Below are positions 11,001 to 17,798 of a stretch of 37,011 nt of DNA, piece after piece. Under the pieces are notes generated by a model. That model saw only the letters and a list, made by a program, of their open reading frames with translations. It had not been told where the DNA came from and did not search any database. The translations under genes were made by a program, and so were the position numbers. Position 1 is the stretch's first letter; the number at the start of each line of letters is the position of its first letter. Source of the stretch: an uncultured Schlesneria sp. (GTDB lineage: Bacteria; Planctomycetota; Planctomycetia; Planctomycetales; Planctomycetaceae); contig CAILLA010000067.1 in NCBI GenBank assembly GCA_903834925.1, positions 1 to 37,011 on the forward strand, in the 5' to 3' direction.

Positions 11001-11141
11001 CACGTCCCGATTGAACGAGACCTCCGGATTCGCAGCATGAACCTCTGCCACCCAGCGGATGCCCAGGCTGGCGAAGGCGACGATCATTGCCGGCACGGCA
11101 AAAGCGAATGATCGTCGTCGCTCGTTAATAATCTGCGTCAA
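8025..11141 (-). CDS. PSD1 cytochrome c / DUF1549 / DUF1553 planctomycete protein
   Basis: This large exported protein (1038 residues) has an N-terminal signal/anchor at about residues 10-36. A PSD1 planctomycete cytochrome c domain follows, with the heme motif CFHCH (Cys55, Cys58, His59) in [22 protein letters not shown]1549 comes next, including a second Cxx[13 protein letters not shown], at about residue 337-347. The C-terminal half is DUF1553 ([57 protein letters not shown]). A concanavalin-like insert probably occupies about residues 450-600. Such proteins are thought to act in extracellular electron transfer or polysaccharide degradation in planctomycetes, but no reaction is proven. It is the first gene of the minus-strand unit that continues into DUF1501. 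Confidence 0.93.
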   Translation of the reverse strand: MTQIINERRRSFAFAVPAMIVAFASLGIRWVAEVHAANPEVSFNRDVRPILADKCFHCHGPAAQTRKAELRLDTAEGVFQGKTPVVIPGQPNESLLIKRIHSTDESEVMPPHDSNKTLTAEQKETLKRWVEQGAKYQKHWAFEPISKVAAPEIAGVTHPVDQFLNARLQQLGLSAQPEANRETLIRRVALTLTGLTPTIKEIDEYLADQNPGAYERMIDRYLASARYGEEMAKHWLDVARYADTHGLHLDNERQMWAYRDWVIRAFNENLPFDQFTVWQVAGDLLPNPTRDQLVATGFNRCNVTTSEGGAIPEEFVYRYAVDRTTAVSQAWLGLTAGCAVCHDHKYDPLTTKEFYSLYAFFNNAADPAMDGNTNITAPFLKLPDPKQMAAASGASKVERDAREWLETISTDTSYSDPAESKSPLGRKPIHDILVDDAYPIGATSRSSSRNPIDWMTDPAFKAASGRRLIRQAFASSYNDEIELKLRPVVVPHEATIEVYVMVDAVDTPTSVAFGATNGKTVTWRKTDQGLVRDGTNPSPIVPGQWNKLTVSSVDVGLNPGQRLNGIKLSQTGGIAYWDAVSLSGQTDPATDPLESLTAWRKSLGTNIPPELPGELNALIQGGPEKVLSADETAKLRRFYLAVIARPVNDEIASARIAWETSRISRIIAEETAPGTFIFKDTDKPRESFIMVRGQYDKKGDPVEPAVPAVLPPIAKSTPEARLNRLDLAKWLVTPENPLPARVTVNRLWQQVFGTGLVKTSYDFGTQGENPSHPELLDWLANQYRENGWDTKKLLKLLLTSDAFRRQGKLMPDVKVADPHNRLYARGPRIRLDAEQVRDNVLFTSGLIDLTMGGRGVKPYQPANIWEPVGYSDSNTRFYMQDHGSSLYRRSVYAFLKRTAPPPFMSNFDAPNREQVCTVRERSNTPLQALQLMNDVQHFEAARALAERVLIDGGKTTDERLTYLYRTVLSRTPTTDETSLLTASLQKQTTLFTANPDAAKKVVNVGESKPKNVAPEIETAAWTMLANLVLNTDETLNRN

Positions 11142-11402
11142 GGTTGCGCCTCCACTTCGTCTTTACCATCGGTGTCTAACGATTACGGGTTCGGTCCAAT
11201 ACCGTCATTTCATGTTACTGAAACGACGTATCAGTATCTCTCGATTTTACGTTTCTGTTCAACCTATTGTCGAATGGGTTAATTGGGGCGAATGAGAAAA
11301 GTTCATCCGTCGATGGTGTCTCAATGAACCGTAATTACGCGTGATTTCCCAGAAAATACAGGTTCAGAATCATGAAATCAAAGGCGATCCAGCCCGCTTT
11401 GA

Positions 11403-11576
11403 TTCTCGAAATTCGGAATCGAGAATTCCGAATTCCTTTTCCGTGCGGAGATCGCTGACTTAAATGTACGAGCAGAAGCGAATGATTACTCGATTGAAGA
11501 CGGGGATGACTATTACGAGTCATACAGCAATACTGTCGTCGGAGTGCTGACGTTGCTCAATCCAATGAATCACTAA
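11403..11576 (+). pseudogene. Possible C-terminal gene remnant without start codon
   Basis: From a TGA at 11400 the frame stays open for 57 codons to the TAA at 11574, with no ATG, GTG or TTG near its beginning. The translation (including ADLNVRAEANDYSIEDGDD and ending VVGVLTLLNPMNH) has an acidic, codon-like composition that looks like the tail of a real protein. No family is recognised. It could be a decayed gene or chance. Confidence 0.25.
11410..11434. repeat. 10-bp perfect inverted repeat, 5-base loop
   Basis: AATTCGGAAT at 11410-11419 is followed by five bases and its exact complement ATTCCGAATT at 11425-11434, then CCTTTT. It could be a weak terminator-like hairpin or a protein-binding site. 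It lies inside the gene remnant at 11403-11576. Confidence 0.5.
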
Positions 11577-11616
11577 GATTTGAGCGACGGAAATCAAACC
11601 TAACGGAGCGATTCAG

Positions 11617-12069
11617 ATGCGGCAAATTGCGGGGCGTACATTGTGGCTTGGTAACCCTGGCGATACGCGTGAACCTAAAACCATTCTCGACGCGGGCATC
11701 GAAGCGGTGGTTGAACTTGCGGATAATGAACCGCTTGCCATGCTCCCTCGTGAACTGGTCCGGTGCCGATTTCCATTGTCGGATGGCGGCGAAAATCCAA
11801 CATGGCTGTTGCGTCTGGCGTCCGAATCGGTCGCCGCGTTTCTACGAGCCAAAGTGCCGGTGTTGGTCTGCTGTTCCGGGGGCATGAACCGCTCGGTCTG
11901 TATCGCTGCGGCAGGGGTCGCTCTGGCAGATCGCTACCTGCTTCGCGAAGCATTGCTTGATATCGTCCAGTCTGGACCGGCAGATGTCTCGCCACGGTTC
12001 CTCGCTCAATTACAAAACGCACTCGTTGATTTGCAATCCGAGCGGCAAAAAGGGATTATTTGCAGTTGA
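11617..12069 (+). CDS. Dual-specificity / tyrosine phosphatase-like protein (CX5R)
   Basis: The 150-residue cytoplasmic protein has the cysteine-phosphatase plan of small dual-specificity phosphatases: the start RTLWLGNPGDTR, VELADNEP, then the phosphate loop with Cys86-S-G-G-M-N-Arg92-S. The CX5R core is intact, but the His that usually precedes the nucleophile is replaced by Cys85. An Asp general acid may lie in PLSDGGEN (about residue 50). It should remove phosphate from Tyr or Ser/Thr, or from a small substrate. A ribosome binding site (CGGAG) lies about 9 bases before the ATG. It is followed 82 bases later by a small membrane protein on the same strand. The general assignment is solid; activity is inferred. 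Confidence 0.75.
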   Translation: MRQIAGRTLWLGNPGDTREPKTILDAGIEAVVELADNEPLAMLPRELVRCRFPLSDGGENPTWLLRLASESVAAFLRAKVPVLVCCSGGMNRSVCIAAAGVALADRYLLREALLDIVQSGPADVSPRFLAQLQNALVDLQSERQKGIICS

Positions 12070-12151
12070 CCGTGAACGAATTAGGCACAGCACCGGTTGA
12101 TTTTGCGGTTTGACCGAAAAGGAATTTAGGACCATTTTTGGCATTCGACCA

Positions 12152-12493
12152 ATGACGCGCGCCAGCATCTCTCGCAGATTTTTCCTGACGACGCTGATCG
12201 CATGCTCGATTGTGTGGATTGCTTGGGGATTATACTGCGAGCGGTACGCGAACTCCGAACGAACACGCCAGATCGAACTCGATCGCGTCACATTGCGCCA
12301 ACTCGTAGAGAACACACATAAGATCTGCGCACGTTTGGGTCATGTCCCACGAGACCAAGTCGAACTTGAGTCGCGACTTGGCAGGCCGATGCCCCAGATT
12401 CACGACGACGGAATCGTCGGTGGACGAGTAGAGCGTGCCGTTCATTTCAGCCGAACTGGGGACAATAGCTTTCAGTTGCATTACGAATTGTGA
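12152..12493 (+). CDS. Small membrane-anchored protein, unknown
   Basis: From ATG 12152 the protein is 113 residues and begins M-T-R-A-S-I-S-R-R-F-F-L-T-T-L-I, followed by a hydrophobic stretch to about residue 26, so it reads as an N-terminal signal anchor. A TTG at 12110 would add 14 residues and move the hydrophobic segment inward. The remainder (about 85 residues) is charged and contains a heptad-like stretch RQIELDRVTLRQLVENTH, then a C-terminal part ending in FSRTGDNSFQLHYEL. No family is recognised. It is co-directional with the phosphatase gene and may be transcribed with it. Confidence 0.45.
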   Translation: MTRASISRRFFLTTLIACSIVWIAWGLYCERYANSERTRQIELDRVTLRQLVENTHKICARLGHVPRDQVELESRLGRPMPQIHDDGIVGGRVERAVHFSRTGDNSFQLHYEL

Positions 12494-12500
12494 TCTACGG

Positions 12501-12551
12501 ATGACTGGACTTATGACAGTACCAATCAAGAAGCCGGATGGGTCCAGTCAT
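12501..12551. repeat. 10-bp inverted repeat with 31-base loop, possible terminator
   Basis: ATGACTGGAC at 12501-12510 pairs with GTCCAGTCAT at 12542-12551 and is followed by TTTTA. It lies 8 bases after the stop of the small membrane protein gene. The long loop makes a classical intrinsic terminator doubtful. Confidence 0.35.
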
Positions 12552-12738
12552 TTTACTGATAGACGGGATTTTGATAACGCTCATCCATAGTCTGTGTTGT
12601 ATCGTTGTGCCAGAAGTCTTCGGAACAAATTGCAGGGGCCTGTGCCCATGTACGCATTTCTAAGCCTTTCTTTTCGTTGGCTTATCATGTGTGTATCGTA
12701 AGTGATTCCGAGTAAAGACAATTTGAAAGGCGCGCACT

Positions 12739-13527
12739 ATGCCCGTGGGACTCTCGATGATTATGTTGACCGCAGACGTCCCAATTGGCGTCGGCGATGT
12801 GCAACGTCAATTGGCAGAGAACTGGCCCGATCTGCCCGCCACGACTGATGCCGAAGAGGGAGAGGACTCATTGTCCCTTCAACTTGGCGAATCGTTTATT
12901 GTCATGGCCAAGATGCCGGGGCCAATTCCTTGGACCGAACTTGAAGGCCCCTGTGCGACCTCGATCCTTTGGCGAAACGCGACTGAGGAGGTTAAACAAC
13001 ACAAGATCCATTGGATCGTTACGGTGAATAGCGACTTGGATCAGGTTGGGAATTCGACGCTATTGACCAAGGCCACCGCAGCAGCCCTGGCTGCGTGCTC
13101 ATCAGCGATTGGCGTCTATTGGGGAAACGCCACACTGGTCGTTCCCAAAGGAATCTTCATTGACTTTGCCAAGGAGGTCTTGCCGCACGGCGCGCCCCTT
13201 CATATCTGGGTTGATTTCCGTGTTGGAAAGGACTCCGAGAAAACCAGCAGCGGATTCACGGCCGGCATGAAGGCGCTCGGACACATGGAGTTCGAAACGC
13301 AGCACTCGCCCGAACCACCTGGTGAGCTTCACAAGCGACTGATGGGATTGGCTGACTACGTCGTCGAAAACGGACCAGTCATCCGCGACGGCGATACCGT
13401 CGGCGAAGATGCTGAAGAACGGATCCGCGTTGTCTACTCCGATTCGGAATTTGGCCACCAGGGGAAGGTCATGCGACTCGTGTACGAACAAGCGACAGCG
13501 AAGAACCCGTGGTGGAAACTCTGGTAA
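12739..13527 (+). CDS. DUF4261 domain protein
   Basis: The 262-residue soluble protein has features I associate with DUF4261: an N-terminal domain opening with L-S-M-I-M-L and FIVMAKMPGPIPW at about residues 53-65, and a central ALAACSSAIGVYWGNATLVVPKG followed by a second half with LHIWVDFRVG and GFTAGMKALGHMEFE. No signal or membrane segment is seen. The biochemical role of the family is unknown to me. The downstream DUF4303 gene starts 8 bases after this stop (or overlaps it if an upstream GTG is used), so the two are likely co-translated. The sequence GAAAGG lies about 10 bases before the ATG. Confidence 0.75.
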   Translation: MPVGLSMIMLTADVPIGVGDVQRQLAENWPDLPATTDAEEGEDSLSLQLGESFIVMAKMPGPIPWTELEGPCATSILWRNATEEVKQHKIHWIVTVNSDLDQVGNSTLLTKATAAALAACSSAIGVYWGNATLVVPKGIFIDFAKEVLPHGAPLHIWVDFRVGKDSEKTSSGFTAGMKALGHMEFETQHSPEPPGELHKRLMGLADYVVENGPVIRDGDTVGEDAEERIRVVYSDSEFGHQGKVMRLVYEQATAKNPWWKLW

Positions 13528-13535
13528 CAAACAAG

Positions 13536-14276
13536 ATGAACACAGATCACGACTGGGCGATTTACTACAAATTCGATGGTGATCGACCAACCGAGTTTCG
13601 AGAAATTCGGCGGTTCGGTAACAGGGTCTGGCAAGCCTACGGGCGCCCAAAGACCTTTGGCGAAACCAAGACGACGGAATTTGACTCCGACGACGCGGTG
13701 CTGGCTGCGTTTCGTACCGAGTGTGACGACACGGTGAGAAATGGATTTACGCTAACTCATTCTGGTGACTACGGCCAAAACGGGCTAGACGTTCAGCAAC
13801 TTATCGACGCGATCTACGAAGGCGCAAAACGCGCCTTCGAGACGATGAGAACAGAGCATCCGGATCAAACTCTCACTTCGTTCGGTCTTTGTAGCGATGA
13901 CTGTGCTATGATCCTTGTCCCTGCGGCAAACAGCAAGCAGGCGATAAAAAAGGCAAGAGACGACGAAAGCAACTGGAACATGTCGGAGTGGCAATTCTCT
14001 GATGGCAGTGAATACCTTGACCCTGCCTACCGAATGATCCTTCCCCCCTTCCGCGACATCCCGTGCGATGTTGAAGACGATGATTTCGCCGAAGTTGTAT
14101 TCGAATCGTGCGTCAAAGCATTGTCGCGTTTGCGTGAGGAGGGTTTCTTCGGTGAACCCAACGACGATTTGGTCGTGTTATTTCAGGTGAGTGATTCCGA
14201 GGCCGCGATCGAACTTAACGAACGGCTCAACACAAAAGCGACGTACCGACGATATGCAAAATGGATGGGTGTATAA
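13536..14276 (+). CDS. DUF4303-like domain protein
   Basis: The C-terminal two thirds resemble DUF4303: IYEGAKRAFETMRTEHPDQT, LTSFGLCSDDCAMILVPAANS, then SEWQFSDGSEYLDPAYRMI and FAEVVFESCVKALSRLREEGFFG. The N-terminal 50 residues (DHDWAIYYKFDGDRPTEF and VWQAYGRP) form a separate small segment. ATG 13536 is chosen; a GTG at 13509 would overlap the DUF4261 gene. No export signal is seen. The function of the family is unproven; its pairing with DUF4261 suggests one functional unit. The gene end overlaps the start of a small membrane ORF by 16 bases. Confidence 0.65.
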   Translation: MNTDHDWAIYYKFDGDRPTEFREIRRFGNRVWQAYGRPKTFGETKTTEFDSDDAVLAAFRTECDDTVRNGFTLTHSGDYGQNGLDVQQLIDAIYEGAKRAFETMRTEHPDQTLTSFGLCSDDCAMILVPAANSKQAIKKARDDESNWNMSEWQFSDGSEYLDPAYRMILPPFRDIPCDVEDDDFAEVVFESCVKALSRLREEGFFGEPNDDLVVLFQVSDSEAAIELNERLNTKATYRRYAKWMGV

Positions 14277-14524
14277 CAGTACTTGGATATCTGATCCATA
14301 TCCCCGTCAACGCAAACCAACTCGGATCGATATTTATCAGCACGACTTACGGACGGTGCCGTGTGTTTGCAGACTGGAATGGATTTAATGAGTTCCGCGA
14401 GGTTGTGCATCACATTTGCAAACAGTCTCCTGGTGAAAATTGGGCCGACGACCCGCGATTTATTCCGCTGTACGCCATCGTCATTTTTTCCATCGTTGCC
14501 GGATTGATTTGGTGTTTGTTGTAG
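14261..14524 (+). CDS. Small protein with C-terminal membrane helix, possibly truncated
   Basis: The 87-residue frame begins inside the last codons of the DUF4303 gene. Its middle part (FISTTYGRCRVFADWNGFNEF, split as FISTTYGRCR and VFADWNGFNEF) resembles the 'W.gFeel...i' end of bacterial PH-like membrane proteins. It ends in a clear hydrophobic helix (IPLYAIVIFSIVAGLIWCLL). There is no good ribosome binding site, so it may be translated by coupling or be the remnant of a longer gene that lost its N-terminal part. Confidence 0.4.
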   Translation: MDGCITVLGYLIHIPVNANQLGSIFISTTYGRCRVFADWNGFNEFREVVHHICKQSPGENWADDPRFIPLYAIVIFSIVAGLIWCLL

Positions 14525-14548
14525 TAAATTTGCTGGCAGAAAGTCACC

Positions 14549-14677
14549 ATGAAGGAGACGAAGGTCGCGAAGATCGAATTCGACAACGTTACCCACCGCG
14601 TGATAGGCTGTGCCAATCCGGTTCACCGATTCAATAACATCAGGCTGAAAGATGGTATCAAACGTTTCGTTCTCTGA
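14549..14677 (+). CDS. Very small ORF (42 residues), unknown
   Basis: An ATG at 14549 opens a 42-codon frame, lysine- and arginine-rich (M-K-E-T-K-V-A-K-I-E-F-D... ending I-K-R-F-V-L). A GGCAGAAAG stretch lies about 5 bases upstream. It fills the gap between two membrane-protein genes. It could be a small gene, a remnant, or chance. No family is recognised. Confidence 0.2.
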   Translation: MKETKVAKIEFDNVTHRVIGCANPVHRFNNIRLKDGIKRFVL

Positions 14678-14733
14678 TTTCTTCGCGCTCTTCATGTCCA
14701 TCGTGGTGAATTTAACCAAAAGAGTCAGAGAAA

Positions 14734-15174
14734 ATGGATGATAGACCGCACGAAATCAGTGGAAATGATGCAGAAGCCAAGGTCGTCACCTATGCCGTCA
14801 AGAAGCGGCGAATCATTCTGATGTTACTGGCGTACTCAACGCTGGCTGGGATCATCGAAGTCATCTTTCCGGATACAGACTCTGCGACCGATTTTGTCTT
14901 GAGCCTGCCTATGCTGGTCCTGGGAGTCTCGTGGTGTTTCACAGATGCTGCTGAACGCGGCTTCCGGATGGGACGCCTGATGTCGCTTCTTTTAATACTG
15001 TGCCTCGCCGTTGGACTTCCAGTATACCTGTTGCGGACGCGTGGTTTCGGTGCATTCAAAACATTGGCGTTAACTGTTTTGCTCGTTGTAGTGATGAGTA
15101 CATGTATGGTCGTCGCAGGTTATGTAACGGCGTACGCTGGCAATGCCGCTGGCCTTTGGAACCGCGTTTTCTGA
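14734..15174 (+). CDS. Multi-pass membrane protein, unknown
   Basis: The protein is 146 residues, with a polar N-terminus of about 25 residues and then four hydrophobic segments (about residues 27-45, 53-70, 82-100 and 108-132). The loops are short (FPDTDSATD, TDAAERGFRMGR, RTRGFGAFK). No catalytic motif or known family is evident. It sits within the run of small orphan genes on the plus strand and precedes the DUF2200 gene by about 50 bases. The ribosome binding site is weak (AGAGAAA directly before the ATG). Confidence 0.55.
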   Translation: MDDRPHEISGNDAEAKVVTYAVKKRRIILMLLAYSTLAGIIEVIFPDTDSATDFVLSLPMLVLGVSWCFTDAAERGFRMGRLMSLLLILCLAVGLPVYLLRTRGFGAFKTLALTVLLVVVMSTCMVVAGYVTAYAGNAAGLWNRVF

Positions 15175-15227
15175 TCGCTCAATGAGAGGTGTCCGCAAGG
15201 AATTCTTCTGATCTGGAACAGTACATC

Positions 15228-15590
15228 ATGTCAAAGCACCGAATTTTTACGACAAGTGTCGCCAGCGTTTATCCCCACTATCTCGCAAAGGCCGAGAAAA
15301 AGGGACGAACAAAAGCAGAAGTTGATCAAATCATTTGTTGGCTCACAGGCTTTACGCAAGATGAGTTCGAAGAACAACTGATTAAAAAAACAGACTTTGA
15401 AACATTTTTTGCGAATGCCCCGGGCCTGAATCCGTCACGAACATTGGTCAAGGGGGTGATTTGTGGTGTCCGAATCGAAGAGATTGAAGAACCGACAATG
15501 CGCGAGATTCGCTATCTCGATAAATTGATCGACGAGCTGGCGAAGGGAAAGACAATGGAAAAGATCCTGCGGAAACAAGCAGAAGCGTGA
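15228..15590 (+). CDS. DUF2200 family protein
   Basis: From ATG 15228 the protein (120 residues) starts [16 protein letters not shown], the near-invariant opening of DUF2200. It continues with [21 protein letters not shown], split here as [13 protein letters not shown] and QIICWLTGF, then [19 protein letters not shown] and ends with [17 protein letters not shown]. The length and collinearity match the whole family. An upstream GTG in frame (15189) would add 13 residues not found in the family, so it is rejected. DUF2200 proteins are small, soluble and of unknown function, scattered by horizontal transfer among bacteria. Confidence 0.88.
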   Translation: MSKHRIFTTSVASVYPHYLAKAEKKGRTKAEVDQIICWLTGFTQDEFEEQLIKKTDFETFFANAPGLNPSRTLVKGVICGVRIEEIEEPTMREIRYLDKLIDELAKGKTMEKILRKQAEA

Positions 15591-15655
15591 CGACGACAGA
15601 GACAATCTCTTGTCGCGCCCGGTTGATTCCCGTTATGTAGCAGGAGCAAGCACTG

Positions 15656-16177
15656 ATGGTGGCAGTTTCGACGGCAAACCTAGATCTGGTGCTTCAGACG
15701 CCGGACGAAGTACTCACCTGGATCGATTCGCTGCCACCAGATGTTCGGGCTGAAGTGTCCGCCGACTGGATCGCCCGAGTTCGTTCGACGGCAGTGGGTG
15801 ACCCGTGGTCGCTGACCTTCAACTTAGTGGAAAAGACGACCGGATCGGTTGTCGGCAACTGCGCGTTCAAAGGACCGCCAGACGCCGAGGGAATTGTCGA
15901 GGTGGCATATTACACCGACCCGAACTATTGCGGCCGTGGGTTCGCCACCGAGGCGGCTGGCGGGCTGACCGAGTTCGCGTTCGCCAGCGGCCAGGTCCGG
16001 CTCGTGCGCGCCCACACAAAGTCGGACAATGGCGCTTCGGCGAGGGTTCTCACGAAGTGTGGTTTTCGCCTGGTCGGCGAAGTCATGGACCCCGAGGATG
16101 GGTTAGTGTGTCGTTGGGAACGAAATTACTCAGAACCCAGTACAGCTGCTGTTCGGATGGAATGGAACCTCGATTAA
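15656..16177 (+). CDS. GNAT (RimJ/RimL-type) N-acetyltransferase
   Basis: The 173-residue protein shows the GNAT core: LTFNLVEKTTGSVVGNCAFKG (beta2-beta3 region, about residues 50-71), VEVAYYTDPNYCGRGFATEA carrying the acetyl-CoA loop (R/Q-x-x-G-x-G/A form, C-G-R-G-F-A), and VRAHTKSDNGASARVLTKCGF followed by a FxLVGEV end. This places it in the RimJ/RimL branch that acetylates N-termini or small amines; the substrate is unknown. GGAG lies about 10 bases before the ATG. The last 15 residues extend beyond the usual domain. It ends the run of plus-strand orphan genes and is convergent with the lyase-like gene. Confidence 0.85.
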   Translation: MVAVSTANLDLVLQTPDEVLTWIDSLPPDVRAEVSADWIARVRSTAVGDPWSLTFNLVEKTTGSVVGNCAFKGPPDAEGIVEVAYYTDPNYCGRGFATEAAGGLTEFAFASGQVRLVRAHTKSDNGASARVLTKCGFRLVGEVMDPEDGLVCRWERNYSEPSTAAVRMEWNLD

Positions 16178-16207
16178 CGAGCCAAGCGTTACCACAATGT
16201 CGCTGCA

Positions 16208-17287
16208 TCAGTCGGGGATCGGCTGATCGGAAATCGAAACGTCATCAAGATAAAGCGTCGCGGTTTTCTGTTTCTCATTATACGCGCTGATCCCGACTTC
16301 GAAGCTGTTGTAAATCATCTGTGCCAACACCAGTGTCTGTCCGTGCGTGTCGATGATCTTCTGACCGTCCTGCCAAAGTTCGATTACGCCATCGGATTGT
16401 TCTGTCAGCTGAAGATGAGCCTTGAGATGCACCCATCGCCCCGTGGGGAACTCCACTTCCTTGCCTTTTGGTTGCCGATAATAAGGATGCTCGTACCCTT
16501 TGAGCTGAAAACTGGCGTGTTTGCCGTCCTCAATGACGATCCGCATTCCTGGATGCTGGTTGATCCAGGTTGTCTCAAGGTCAAGAACGGTGAATGGCAT
16601 GCCGCTGGCCGCAGGAACGTAACACCAGAGCGACATCCAGACATCGTCCCCCTTCACGAAATGCATCAGCTCGGTGGAAAGAGAGGATTTGGCGGTGACC
16701 ATTCCCGGGCTGGGGGGAACGGAAACGAACTTCAGCGCCGTCGTTCCTCGATGGACGACTTCGGCACTCGGTTCGATGCGGTTATCGAGAAAGTCCGCTT
16801 CACGTTTCATGATCCGATTTCGAAGCTGCACATACTCTTTGACCGCTGGCGCTTTGGGGGATTGCAGTTCGCACGCGGTCCAACCGCGTTGGAGGTCGAC
16901 CAAGTCCCGAAGGTGAGTTGCCCCTTCAAAATCGTCTGAGAAACTCCGCTTGACCGGTACGGGTTCGCCGTTTGGCCCCTTGCGGAAGATCGCACCATCA
17001 CGTTCGATGTAATTCTTGGCGTAGAAGTCGGGGTCGTAGACCTGTTGTGCGAACTCCCATTTTCCCGATTGAGAGTTCACCCGATAGAGACGGCCCTTGT
17101 GGAGCTTGTAGGTGTTCCCTTTTTCGGTGACAGTCCGCTCCACTTCGGATTCCGGCAACGGCTCGATAGCCCCACGTTTTTTAAAGACGGGCCACACTAT
17201 GCCCAGCAGCATGAAAAGTAACAGGACGGCAACGGTCGCGATGAGAAGCCGTTTCATGATCTGCATGAATGCACGTTTCCAATTCAT
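16208..17287 (-). CDS. Membrane-anchored polysaccharide lyase-like (concanavalin-type) protein
   Basis: The N-terminus is an uncleaved signal anchor (K-R-L-L-I-A-T-V-A-V-L-L-L-F-M-L-L). A linker with short repeats follows (RTVTEKGNTYKLHKGRLYRV). From about residue 115 there is a jelly-roll domain with FSDDFEG, ALKFVSVPPSP, SELMHFVKGDDVWMSLWCYV-like strands, PTGRWVHLKAHLQL, GVIELWQDGQKIIDTHG and a C-terminal TLYLDDVSIS. This arrangement resembles heparin lyase I/alginate-lyase-type jelly rolls that bind or cleave acidic polysaccharides. No catalytic residues can be assigned with certainty. Several in-frame ATGs exist (17350, 17287, 17266, 17257); 17287 is a compromise. Confidence 0.6.
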   Translation of the reverse strand: MNWKRAFMQIMKRLLIATVAVLLLFMLLGIVWPVFKKRGAIEPLPESEVERTVTEKGNTYKLHKGRLYRVNSQSGKWEFAQQVYDPDFYAKNYIERDGAIFRKGPNGEPVPVKRSFSDDFEGATHLRDLVDLQRGWTACELQSPKAPAVKEYVQLRNRIMKREADFLDNRIEPSAEVVHRGTTALKFVSVPPSPGMVTAKSSLSTELMHFVKGDDVWMSLWCYVPAASGMPFTVLDLETTWINQHPGMRIVIEDGKHASFQLKGYEHPYYRQPKGKEVEFPTGRWVHLKAHLQLTEQSDGVIELWQDGQKIIDTHGQTLVLAQMIYNSFEVGISAYNEKQKTATLYLDDVSISDQPIPD

Positions 17288-17798
17288 GAAGTGTTTCACG
17301 ACCTCAGAACGACTGAAAAGGAAGTTGATTGACGGCCAGACGTAGCCCAATGATTGCTGATGCGGGAACTCGTATCAATGAAGATCAAAAGAGTTCAGCC
17401 ACAGATGCACACAGAACCACACAAATAACGAGAAACAAATCCCACGAAAAACCGTTAAAAAGCCTCCAGATGAGGACGCCTGAGTTAACTCTCACGTTCA
17501 ATCGAAGAATTGATTTCTCACAGAGCCACGGAGACACGGAGATTGAGAGAACGAGATTGACCACTCCTCCGTGTCTTCGTGGCTCTGTGAGAAATTGAAT
17601 TGACTGATTCAATTCGGTGAACGCCAAGCACGTCGGACGCCCGCGTTACGTTGAACGTTGGGCGGCGGAGATTGGCAGAAAATCACCACGAAGGACCCGC
17701 TGGGTATTTCGTGGTTGCACTCTTCCTCTTAATTTGGGTTGCGGGCGCAGCCCTCGCTGTGATCTACTGGGCAACACGCTCTAGCCAGGAAACCATTC
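17288..17798. other. Intergenic region with dispersed-repeat hairpin (511 bases)
   Basis: The region lies between the divergent lyase-like gene and the Gfo/Idh oxidoreductase. It holds a degenerate 'CCACAGATGCACACAGA' stretch near 17399-17415 and the long hairpin at 17514-17594. A hydrophobic 25-residue stretch encoded near 17700-17780 lacks a credible start and stop arrangement. Confidence 0.5.
17514..17594. repeat. 28-bp inverted repeat (dispersed-type hairpin)
   Basis: The left arm (17514-17541, starting TTTCTCACAGAGCCACGG) and right arm (17567-17594, ending GGCTCTGTGAGAAA) are complementary over 28 bp with a single G/T-compatible mismatch, around a 25-base loop. The 'cacagagccacggagacacgg' style is that of short dispersed repeats found in planctomycete and other bacterial genomes. 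Confidence 0.85.

Larger units (their letters stand above)
11142..11616. other. Intergenic region between divergent genes (475 bases)
   Basis: This gap separates the PSD1 gene (minus) from the phosphatase gene (plus). It contains a perfect 10-bp inverted repeat at 11410-11434 and an open frame without a start codon (11403-11576), both listed separately. I see no confident promoter. Confidence 0.5.

Noticed and set aside
14183-14719. 178-codon minus-strand open frame
   Set aside because: It lies antisense to the end of the DUF4303 gene and the small membrane ORF, shows no recognisable domain, and its codon use is unlike the neighbours.
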